NCBI RefSeq assembly: GCF_000321225.1
Contig: NW_004451859.1
Coordinates: 94,918-158,917, forward strand
From: Odobenus rosmarus divergens
Taxonomy: Eukaryota > Chordata > Mammalia > Carnivora > Odobenidae
Length of the DNA stretch: 64,000 nt
Direction of reading: 5' to 3'
The notes beneath the pieces were generated by a model that made no database searches, was not told the DNA's origin, and saw only the letters and a program-made list of their open reading frames with translations. Below are positions 55,354 to 64,000 of the stretch, piece by piece. Position numbers and translations under genes: made by a program. Each line of letters begins with the position of its first letter. The stretch's first letter is position 1.

Positions 55354-55578
55354 CAAATACTTTATTTATTTGGAGAGAGAGTGAGCGAGCACACGTGTGC
55401 GCACACCTGCATGTGTGAATGGGTGGGAGGGGCACAAGATGAGGAAGAGAGAGAATCCCAAGCAGACTCCCCACCGAGCACAGAGCCCAACGCAGAGATT
55501 GATCTCATGACCCTGAGATCATGACCTGAGCCGAAATCAAGAATCAGACGTTTAACCTACTGAGCCACCCAGGGACTC
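55354..55578 (-). repeat. Can-SINE nested in L1
   Basis: Old form (GAAATCAAGAATCAG). TSD GAGTTTGACTATTT / GAGTTTGATTATTT (55340-, 55579-). Includes the alternating purine-pyrimidine run 55389-55406. Confidence 0.94.
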
Positions 55579-57325
55579 GAGTTTGATTATTTTAGATATC
55601 TCATATATTTGTCCTTCTGTGACTGCCTTATTTCACTTAGTATAACGTGCTCATCCGTGTTGTTGCATATTATAGAATTTCCTTCTTTTTTAAGGTTGAA
55701 TTATATATATATACATATATGTACATATATGTATATATATATCCCATTTTTTATCCATTCATCTGTCTATGAATATTTCGGTTGTTTCCACCTCTTGGCT
55801 ATTATGAATAACACTGCAATGAACATGGGCTTGCTAATATCCCTTTGGGATTTTGATTTCAGTACTCATGGATCAATACCCTGGATCATATAATAGTTCT
55901 ATTTTTAATGTTTTGAAGAAACGTCCACACTGTTTTCCATAGCAGCTGTACCACTTTGCATTCCCACCAACAGTGTACAAGTTTCCAATTTCTGCAGGTC
56001 CTCGCCGACATCTGTCATTTCTTGTGTTGATTTTAGCCATTCTGACAGGTGTGAGGTGATATCCCATTGCGGTTTTGATTTGCATTTTCCTGATGGTTAG
56101 AGACAATGAGCATTTTTTCATATACCTTCTGGCCATTTGTATGTTTTCTTTGGAGAAATGTCTATTCAAGTCTTTAGCACATTTTTAAATCAGGTTATTA
56201 GGGGTGTTTTACTATTGAGTTGTAAGTGTTCCTTGCGTACTTTGAAATTAACCCTTTATCAGATATGTGGTTTACCAATATTTTCTCCCATTCAGTAGGC
56301 TGCCTTCATTTTGTTAATGATTTCCTTTGTTGTGTAGAAACTTTTTAGATTGACATAGTCCCACTTGCTTATTTTTGCTTTTGTTCCCTTTGCTTCTGGT
56401 GTCAAATCCAAAAAATCAGTGCCTTGACTGATGTCAAGGAGTTCAGCCCTATGTTTCTTCTAGAAGTTTTAGGCTCAGGTCTTAAATTTAAATCTTTAAT
56501 CTATTTTGAGTTGATTTTGGTGTAGGGTGTAAGACAGGAGTCCAGATTCATCTATTGCGTGTAGCTGTCCAGTTTTCCCAACACCATTTATTAAAGGGAC
56601 TACTTTTTCCTCATTGTACATGTTGTGGGCTTTTCATATATGGCCTTTATAATTTGGAGGTAATTTCCTTCTATTCCCAGTGTTGTTGGGTTTGAGTTTT
56701 TATCATGAAAAGGTGTTGAATTTTTTTCACATGCTTTTTCTTCATCTATTGAGATGGTCATGTGGATTTTTATCCTTCATTTTGTTCATGTGATATATCA
56801 TGTTTACCGATTTACATTTATGATTTCCTTGAATCCCAGGAATAAATCCCACTTGGTCATGGTGAATGATCCTTTTAATATACTGTTGAATTTGGTTTGC
56901 TAGTATTTTGTTGAGGACAGCTAATATTTTTATTAACTACTATTTTGTATTTGTGTTCATCAGGAACAGTGGCCTGCACTTTTCTCTGTGTAATGTTGTC
57001 TGGCTTTGGTATCAGATAATACTGGCCTCGTAAAATGAGTCTAGGGTGTTCCCTCCTTTTCGATGTTCTGGAAGAGTCTGAGAAGGATTGCTGTTAATAC
57101 ATCTAAAAATATTTGGTAGAATTCACAAGTGAAGCCATCTGGCCTTGGGCTTTTCTTTTCTAGAAAGTTTGGGATCACTGAATCCATCTCCTTACTTATT
57201 ATGGGTCTGTTCAGACTTTATTTCTTTATGATTCAGTCTTAGACGGTTGATGTTTCTAGCAATTTGCACATTTCTTAGAGGGTGTCCAGTTTGTCAGGGT
57301 ATATACATAGGAGTGTCTCCAGATT
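55579..57325 (-). pseudogene. L1 3' UTR and ORF2, C-terminus through part of RT (reverse)
   Basis: Antisense translation at 55873-56169 gives [28 protein letters not shown] and [12 protein letters not shown], the ORF2p C-terminal region. Going right, 'CACTTGGTCATGGTGAATGATCC' and 'TCTGGCCTTGGGC' are the reverse of the RT domain and its approach. Frames are broken by stops. An AT-repeat (55702-55742) has grown in the 3' UTR. It ends mid-ORF2, so it is 5'-truncated. ORF2p is the endonuclease/RT of L1; this copy cannot make it. Confidence 0.92.
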
Positions 57326-57330
57326 CTTCT

Positions 57331-58200
57331 TATAGAATCCCCTTGGAAAAAATACATCCTTCCCATCCGCTGCTCCACCTTGAGAGGCTCAGTCCAAAAC
57401 TAATGGCTCTGGAGAATTGAAGGCTGTGCTATGTCCCACAGGTCTTCCTATGGGACCGAAGTATCTGATGCTCTGGGGGAGCGTGGAAGCTAACAGCTCC
57501 CCATGGTCAGCTCCAGAAATTGGCTGAAGACAGCTACTTACCCCAGGCCACACCTCCTTCTGGGAGCAGCATGAATCCAGTGACTGGTCAGCACAGGAAC
57601 ACATAGGGGATGTCCTTTGCCATGTGGAATAACACCATGTTGGTTTCAGAACTTCCTATGAGGTTAGCTGAGAATATTCTTAAGATTGCTTTGCAGCCCA
57701 ACTTCCTCTGACCACTCCTGCTTCCTTCCCTTTTTCTCTCTTCCCCTAGTGTGCAATATTCCCTAAGAAATCTTCCACACACCAATATCCGTCTTGGGGT
57801 CTGCTGGGACATGGACATGGGTGGGGAACCCAATCTGTAATGACAGGAAAAGGCTCACAGGATGGTGGTCCTTTCTGCCCCAAACAGGATCCTCTTCCTC
57901 CACCTCTAGAGTTAATCAGTTACTTCCACTGACCAGAATATTCCTTCCTGCAGTTGCAAATGAAGTTGTCTCACTGGCCACACTGAAGGGATGGTGACAG
58001 AACACCATCTGATTTGCATCAAGGACCAGAAGCTGCATTCAGGGAGACCCACTCTGCTTGCTTCCCAAAGCACAAGTCAAGTTGTAGGGAGCAACAGTTG
58101 ACCCGAGGTGCATGTGTACCGATCGAGATGATGCGGACAGTAGACCCTGCATTGAAGGATGCATGTCTTCGCACACTGGGAAACCAACAACCTCTACTCT
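57331..58200. other. Unassigned sequence, possibly old repeat
   Basis: 57770-57840 ('CCACACACCAATATCCGTCTTGGGGTCTGCTGGGACATGG') has the look of an ancient LTR/L1 end, family not recognised. Confidence 0.35.
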
Positions 58201-58823
58201 AATAAATAAAATGGAAGTCCTTAAGCTAGCTGTGGATATTACCTTATTATTTCACATTTAGATAGCTATAGAGAGCAAAGGCCTTTAACACATCTGCGAA
58301 AATGGAAATAATCCTCCTTTACTGCCAGTGACATTCGCAGAGCCATTAAAAATTCAGGTGTCAAATGAATAAAGGTGCGCTGACGTCCTAGTTCAGAAGA
58401 AGCAGGGCAGGAGGTACTATTTAAATCTCTTTGCTGGAAATCTGTCTTATCAGCTTTCAATGACATTGGATTGATGTGTTTATCTGGAAATCAGAACTGA
58501 TTTCTGTCGATCCCTTGTTATAGTCACGTTTCAATTAAAAGCCTGAAGGAGCCCTCTTATCAGGCCCCAGCATTTGGTCTGAGTCATCACCAAATACACT
58601 TTCCCTGGAAATAGGATTTGTATTTTCCCTTTCATTGACTACAGAAGTTATTCCAGCTCAAGTGCGGTTTTGCTCACCAACTTTTCAAAATGAGAGATAA
58701 GGTTTTTATAGTTAGCAGGATACCTGGCCTTCTTCCACCAACATAAACTCAACAGCTCATGATTAGATTTTCCATACACACCAGAAAAATTGAGATTCAC
58801 TTAATGGTGATTTGTTGAAATAA
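58201..58823. other. Unique AT-rich block, candidate conserved element
   Basis: No repeat visible. Contains GCAGAGCCATTAAAA (58337-58351), CAGGTGTCAAATGA, TTTCAATTAAAAG and TCATTGACTAC. Could be a conserved non-coding element; not tested. Confidence 0.35.
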
Positions 58824-58837
58824 ATTAGTTTCTATTA

Positions 58838-59063
58838 GGGGTGCCTGGGTGGGTCAGTCGGTTGAGCGTCAGACTCTTGATTTTGGCTCAGGTCATGAAC
58901 TCAGGGTTGTGAGGTGGAGCCGCACACTGGGCTCTGCGCTCAGCATGGAGTCTGCTGGAGAGTCTCTCTCTCCCTCTCCCTCTGCCCCTCCTTCAGCTCA
59001 CACATGCTCTCTCTCTCGTTCTCTCAATAAATAAAAATCTTTAAAAATAATAATAATAAATAC
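58838..59063 (+). repeat. Can-SINE, older type
   Basis: 'GACTCTTGATTTTGGCTCAGG', 'AACTCAGGGTTGTGAG'. TSD ATTAGTTTCTATTA / ATTAGTTTTTATTA (58824-58837; 59064-59077). Confidence 0.95.
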
Positions 59064-59323
59064 ATTAGTTTTTATTAAATTAGAGCATTTAAATGCTGGC
59101 CCATAGTAAAGCCCATCAATCCAATAAATAAAAATGATTATTAATGAGATTATTTATTCTATCTCACAGAAAATGTACCTAATATTTGTAATGTCCATTA
59201 CCAAATAATAATCAAAATATTTTCTATAGTTCCAAGGAAAGCTACTGTTAATGGCACTTTGAGGGGGGTGCAGTTTCTAAACCTCACAACTTCTAAAATC
59301 TTGGTTAAGCTTCTAAATATTCA

Positions 59324-59512
59324 GGGGCGCCTGGGTGGCTCAGTAGTTAAGCGTCTGCCTTTGGCTCAGGTCATGATCCCAGGGTCCTGGGATTGAGCCC
59401 CACATCGGGCTCCCTGCTCAGCGGGGAGCCTGCTTCTCCCTCTCCCACACCCCCTGCTTGTGCTCTCTCTCTCTCTCTCTGGCAAATAAATAAATAAAAT
59501 CTTTTTTAAAAA
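59324..59512 (+). repeat. Can-SINE, young, perfect TSD
   Basis: Perfect 17-bp TSD AAGCTTCTAAATATTCA (59307-59323; 59513-59529). Head GGGGCGCCTGGGTGGCTCAGTAGTTAAGC (deleted form). Confidence 0.97.
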
Positions 59513-59794
59513 AAGCTTCTAAATATTCAATACTAAAGAAGATATTCTATATATCATATTCATATATATACATATGTACATATTCACATGTAAGTAAAGT
59601 CCTTTTCTTTTACACATACCCACTTTATCCAATATATTTAAATCAGGAGTAGGGATGCCAAGAATTTTATTTCCCTGTAAGATTTTGATTAATCTTAGAA
59701 TTCATAAAATTTAGAGTCTCAAGGCATGGAAACCTCTTGGTAAGCTTATTGGCCAACTTTAGTTTAACAACAAGAATGTGGAGACTCAGGAAGA

Positions 59795-59945
59795 TCGTAT
59801 TTGAGATACAGTCAAAAAAGAGCAGCTTTAAAGCCTCAAGTACCTACCTGGGTTCAAGTCCTTCATTTACCACTTAGTTTGAACAACTTACTAAAACCCC
59901 TTCACCTCAGTTTCCTCATCTATAAAATGGGACTCATAAAAGTTC
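59795..59945 (+). repeat. MIR SINE
   Basis: 'TACCTGGGTTCAAGTCC', 'TTTACCACTTAG', 'CACCTCAGTTTCCTCATCTATAAAATGGGACTC' is a clear MIR core. Confidence 0.85.
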
Positions 59946-59951
59946 ACTTAG

Positions 59952-60153
59952 GGTGTGCCTGGGTGGCTCAGTCAGTTAAGCCTCTGACTCTTGGTTTCCA
60001 CTCAGGTCATGATCTCAGATTCCTGAGATCAAGCCCTACGTTGGGCTCCATGCTCAGTGGGGAGTCTGCTGGAGATTCTCTCTCTCTCCCTCTCCCTCTG
60101 CTCCTCCCCCTGCTCTCTCTCTCTCTCTCTAAAATAAATGAAATCATTTTTTT
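59952..60153 (+). repeat. Can-SINE inserted at the end of a MIR
   Basis: TSD AAAGTTCACTTAG / AAAGTTAACTTAG (59939-59951; 60154-60166). Confidence 0.95.
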
Positions 60154-60286
60154 AAAGTTAACTTAGAAAGCATTTTAAGATGAGTGCGACCATTACACAT
60201 CAATTAATTAGGGTACCAATTATTATTACATATGCCTAGTAACTTGGTAGGTGCTGCAAAATGTAAATGCAAAGTGAGATTAACTT

Positions 60287-60445
60287 AATTTTTTTTGAGG
60301 GATAATTGACACACAATGACATTAGTTTCACATGTACTACACAGTGATTCAACAGTCTACAGGTAATGCTGTGCTCACCACAAGCGTAGCTCCCATCTGT
60401 CACCATACACACTATTACAACCATACCAGCTATATTCCATAGTTA
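60287..60445 (-). repeat. L1 3' UTR fragment (reverse)
   Basis: 'GAGGGATAATTGACACACAATG', 'CATGTACTACACAGTGATTC', 'GTGCTCACCACAAGCGTAGCTCCC'; same landmarks as at 19545. Confidence 0.8.
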
Positions 60446-61023
60446 AGATATTTTTAAAGGGTCCAAAGTTGAGAAAATACTGGATAAACTGTGAAATGGG
60501 GTGGTCACCCTGGACTAGGGCAGTAACTTTGAGACAGGGAGGAAAAATGTTTTTCAGCTAATACAAAAAGCTCAAGAGATCAGGCCTAAAACCCATAGAG
60601 TCTCTGATTAAAACAAGAGCAGACTGACTTCCACCCCTGTGTCCACATACATTCCCCAGCCTCCTGGGGACCCACATGAGCTCATTTTCCTTCCAGCACT
60701 ATACATCGTGTTTCTCATTAACCGTGTTTCTCGTGAGCCATAATTTTACCAGGATTAAAATCTTAGAAGGAGGTCGGGTAACCTGCAGTATGATATATAC
60801 AGGCCCTGAACCTAATCATTTTTCAGCCTATTGATCCAATTTCCATCAGGTACTTTATCACCGATCCTAGTGGAAATTTTGCAGAGCCATTAAAATCATG
60901 GAAGGACTGAACATACTTTTCAATTATTTGCAATAGTGCTAATAAATGAGTCTATACATTGTGTAAAGTCAGAAGATTGTAACACTCCAAAATAAAGGAT
61001 TTTTTTTAAACAAGGACTCTTTT
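60446..61023. other. Unique AT-rich sequence, candidate conserved element
   Basis: 60720-60960 lacks repeats and holds GCAGAGCCATTAAAA (60881-60895), the same 15-mer as at 58337. Confidence 0.35.
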
Positions 61024-61036
61024 ATCTGTAAAAGAT

Positions 61037-61224
61037 TTTTTTTAACATTTTTTAATTCATTTGAGAGAGACTGAGAGAGCACGAGCAGGGGGAGAGGCAG
61101 AGGGAGAAGGAGAAGCAGACTCCCCAACAAGCTGGGAGCCCAACGTGGGGCTTGATCCCAGGACCCAGAGATCATGACCTGAGCCAAAGGCAGACGCTCA
61201 ACCATCTGAGCCACCAGGCACCTC
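61037..61224 (-). repeat. Can-SINE
   Basis: TAAAAGAT on both sides (61029-61036; 61225-61232). Reversed head ends GAGCCACCAGGCACC. Confidence 0.93.
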
Positions 61225-61479
61225 TAAAAGATGCTTTCTAAATACTACCATCAACTAAACATTTAGAACATACTCTGGCTCCAATATGCTAGCAAATATA
61301 GATCACAGTATAAGTGCTTACAGGATGTTTACAACCCAACTGGAAATTTGACTAACACACGTAAAACAATTATTGAACTAGTAAACTCATTAGGATGTCC
61401 GTGTGAGCTAAGGAGATCAGACAATAATGACACCCCTTTCCATGGCTCTTTTATAGGTACAATTTCAGCTGCTGTACAG

Positions 61480-61620
61480 AGAGATCCAGTGAGCAGAGCA
61501 TTACTATTCCCACTTGACAGGTGATAAACTGAAACTCAAAAGCACTTAAGGCTGTGACTCCAGTCTCACGACACCCAGCTCTATAGGGACCCCATAATGC
61601 AAACACAGAGCTTTCCTACC
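61480..61620 (-). repeat. MIR SINE remnant
   Basis: 'CATTACTATTCCCACTTGACAGGTGATAAACTGAAACTCAAAAGCACTTAAGG' in the window is the reversed MIR core. Confidence 0.7.
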
Positions 61621-62659
61621 CAGCATCCATTTTCCCCTTTTTCTCTCTAAAGCCAGGATTTTGTGCACAGATGGGTCTTCTGGGAAGCTGCTCCCAGCTC
61701 CACGTCCAGGGGACACCTGGCAGGTTTGTGATGATGCATTTCCGTTGCAGGCAATTGGATTAGGAGCAGACTCTCCACCCAATTCTGTCCAGTTCTGTTG
61801 TGATGCCTGCCAAGGGCCTCCTGAAAAATGGTGTGTGAGTCCTGAGAAAGAACTGAGAGAGATACATAGTCTCTCTCTTCCCCCCGGCGCGGCTGTATGT
61901 GAATGCTAGGTGTGGGAACGCCACGGCTGCCTAGCTGCTGGTCTGCCAATGAAGCTGCCACAAAGGTAGGGGAATGGAGGGATGGCAGGACCTACGTTCT
62001 CGATGGCAACCCAGCCCCTCCAAAGCCCTTCTCACTTCTGAAAGACCCGTTAGGTGAAATGAGCAATTAATTACCTTATTGGTACACCAACTGAAAGCGT
62101 TTTGGGGTGTTCTGATTTTTATTTTAACTAGCCACGAAAAGCATCCTAAAAATGCCTTTGAAACACGGAATTAGGATTCAAATGCCGGCCTTCAGTGGGC
62201 CTTCCTCCTGTTTTCCCACTGTGCCATGTTCCTCCTTCTCCTTGGAGGAAACAGCACTCCCACTGGTGGGTCGGAACTGAGAACTTCCTGGGGAGCAGAG
62301 GAGGGATGAGGCCTGCAGTTGGCTGGGAATGAGTTGGGAACATGAAGCCACACCCACAATGCTCTGCTCCTACGACCACCTGAGCATTTCCTTTATCCTG
62401 ATTTTAGTATTCTGAGTGACGGGCAATATTATGTGCTCCAAAATTCTGTTTGTTACCATCGCCAGAATATTAGTCTTTCTTACCCCTCCCCCTCCTCCTC
62501 TACCTTCTCTTTCATGATCGGGCTGGACAGATTGTGTTCCTGTTCTGCCGAACTAAGGTCCCGGGTTAGTTCGTTCATCCACCAGTCACTGATCCCACAG
62601 TATTTCTTAAAACCCAGAGCTCCCGTTCAGCGCTATGATGACTACTATGGAGAACACAT
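61621..62659. other. Unique non-coding sequence
   Basis: No exon or repeat recognised. GCAATTAATTACC (62062-62074) is a homeodomain-like word. Confidence 0.4.
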
Positions 62660-62689
62660 GGGAGACCATACTGTGCTCAAGACACAAAA

Positions 62690-62810
62690 TAGAGATGAGA
62701 ATAAAAATAACTATCATTTATTGGTTCATATCAAGTGCCCGATATAATACCAGATGTTTTACTGACACTTCTCCCCTATACACTTGGGTAAGTAGAAAGT
62801 ATTAGAAGAA
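62690..62810 (-). repeat. MIR SINE remnant
   Basis: 'ATAACTATCATTTATTGGTTCATATCAAGTGCCCGATATAATACC' resembles the reversed MIR 3' part ('attatcatttattgagc..gtgccaggc'). Confidence 0.5.
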
Positions 62811-63469
62811 TATATATAAGCATTTAACAACATGTCTCTTCATACTGGTATTTAGCAAAAAAAAAAAAAAAAGAAAAAGAAAATCAACATCTATTCCCAA
62901 AAATATGTATTGCATAAGGGCACTGAGATGATGAGCGATTCACTACTTCCTTTGTCCAAATCTTCTGTGATGTTTTAAAATTGTTTTTAAAACCAAAAAA
63001 ATGCATGAGTCTGATTCAATGTATGAGTAAGTTTTTCTGAGTCTATCTCATTTGAAAAATGAAGAGGACTCAGCTACGTATGGGGTCTATGTGAGGACAA
63101 TTTTAAATGATAAACTACATGCAGAGAGCTTATCTAAGAATAGTGAATTCTTAATCAACATTAATTCCCTTTCCTCTCTGGCAAAAGAGTGTATTTCATT
63201 ATTCTGCCTAGCAAAATGCCAGCACTAAATTTGGATAACCCAATCTCATTGATTCCTAATGGAAAGCATTAGCATAGATGAAAGGAAAAACTTTTTTTTT
63301 TTAATCCACTGCAATAGTTTAAAGCCATGAACACATCAGAGGGAAATAGTCCATGACACAAAGAGGTTCTTTTGATCATAAACGATCGTTCCATTTTTTA
63401 AATTGCCTCTCAAGTCAGAAGGTAATTTCTCTTACCCAAGCAAAGCTGCTAGAACCTCAACACCAACAA
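62811..63469. other. Non-coding sequence, nothing assigned
   Basis: A-run near 62858-62880, T-run near 63292-63302. No feature recognised. Confidence 0.4.
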
Positions 63470-63664
63470 TATATACAAATGCCGAAAAACCATAGGATCA
63501 TCTCAACAGGTGCAGAGAAAGCATCTGACAAAATTCAATACCCATGAAAGGTAAAAAATCTCTCAGCAAAGCAGAATAGAAGGGAACTACCCAAATCTGA
63601 TAATGACTACCTTAAAAAAAACTTCAGCTAATATCGTACTTAATGGAAAAAGACTGAATTCTCT
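63470..63664 (+). pseudogene. L1 ORF2 reverse-transcriptase fragment, left part
   Basis: 'ACCATAGGATCATCTCAACAGGTGCAGAGAAAGCATCTGACAAAATTCAATACCC' in the window corresponds to the RT segment '..ISTGAEKASDKIQ', usually 'DAEKAFDKIQ' in L1. Stops break it. Confidence 0.88.
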
Positions 63665-63865
63665 CTCTCTTTTTTTTAAAGATTTTATTTATTTATTTGA
63701 CAGAGGGAGACACAGCCAGAGAAGGAACACAAGCAGAGGGAGTGGGAGAGGGAGAAGCAGACTCTCGCTGAGCAGGGAGCCCGATGTGGGGCTCGATCCC
63801 AGGACCCTGGGACCATGAACTGAGCCGAAGGCAGACGCTTAACGACTGAGCCACCCAGGTGCCCC
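63665..63865 (-). repeat. Can-SINE, young, nested in L1
   Basis: Perfect 15-bp TSD AAGACTGAATTCTCT (63650-63664; 63866-63880). Reversed head GCTTAACGACTGAGCCACCC (deleted form). Confidence 0.97.
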
Positions 63866-63956
63866 AAGACTGAATTCTCTTCCCTTAAGAGCAGGAAGAA
63901 GAAGATGCCTGCTTGCAACACTTCTACTTAACATTGTATTTGAATTTCTAGTCACT
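63866..63956 (+). pseudogene. L1 ORF2 RT fragment, right part
   Basis: Continues the RT frame region ('AAGAGCAGGAAGAAG', 'CTTAACATTGTATTTGAATTTCTAGTCAC', usual L1 'ttcaacatagtattggaagtcctagcc'). Confidence 0.85.
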
Positions 63957-64000
63957 GGGGCGCTCAATCGGTTAAGTGTCGGTTAAGTGTCGGACTCTTA
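63957..64000 (+). repeat. Can-SINE head, cut by window edge
   Basis: 'GGGGCGCTCAATCGG' lacks about 10 nt of the head (CTGGGTGGC), and GGTTAAGTGTC is tandemly duplicated. The remainder lies outside the window. Confidence 0.85.

Overview
The window is non-coding DNA from a carnivoran mammal. The diagnostic signal is the tRNA-Lys-derived Can-SINE (SINEC) family. I count about 44 copies or pieces, roughly one per 1.5 kb, with a tRNA-like head (GGCGCCTGGGTGGCTCAG), a CT-rich middle and an AATAAATAAAATCTT-A(n) tail. Several copies belong to a form with a one- or two-base deletion in the head (read on the minus strand as CTTAACGACTGAGCC). I associate this form with arctoid caniforms (bears, seals, mustelids), so the likely source is an arctoid; that narrower call is inference. 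I see no exon that I can assign to a host protein gene, no rRNA or functional tRNA gene, no CpG island and no bacterial-type feature. Open frames of up to 173 codons are chance frames, often running through antisense SINEs or low-complexity DNA. The window reads as intergenic or deep-intronic sequence.

Layout. 1-9 kb: an ancient L1 ORF1 remnant, MIRs, SINEs, an L1 3' end with target-site duplications (TSDs), and two LTR ends. 9-21 kb: a tail-only insertion, a 169-nt almost pure purine tract, tandem SINE pairs, L1 3' ends and a full-length MaLR-type LTR. 21-25 kb: a tetranucleotide minisatellite holding the only assembly gap (21578-21772), a decayed endogenous retroviral pol remnant and an L2 split by a SINE. 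25-39 kb: mostly unique sequence with a retroviral-type LTR beside a perfect CRE, a second TATA-bearing LTR on the minus strand, a 294-bp L1 with perfect TSD, and G-quadruplex-prone tracts. 39-47 kb: a nested L1/SINE insertion, a tailless SINE, a MaLR LTR with an L1 and then a SINE at its end, and the densest SINE cluster. 47-50 kb: unique AT-rich DNA with POU/homeobox/SOX-like motifs. 50-64 kb: more SINEs, the longest L1 (about 2 kb, minus strand, SINE inside), another unique AT-rich block and an L1 ORF2 piece at the right edge.

Nothing here is a new gene system. The useful content is a well-preserved record of retrotransposition: perfect TSDs, nested order of insertion, two opposite aberrant insertion products (a head-only SINE and a tail-only insert), and a few unique blocks that could be regulatory. 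Family names rest on recalled consensus motifs rather than a search, so subfamily names are mostly withheld and edges of old repeats are approximate.
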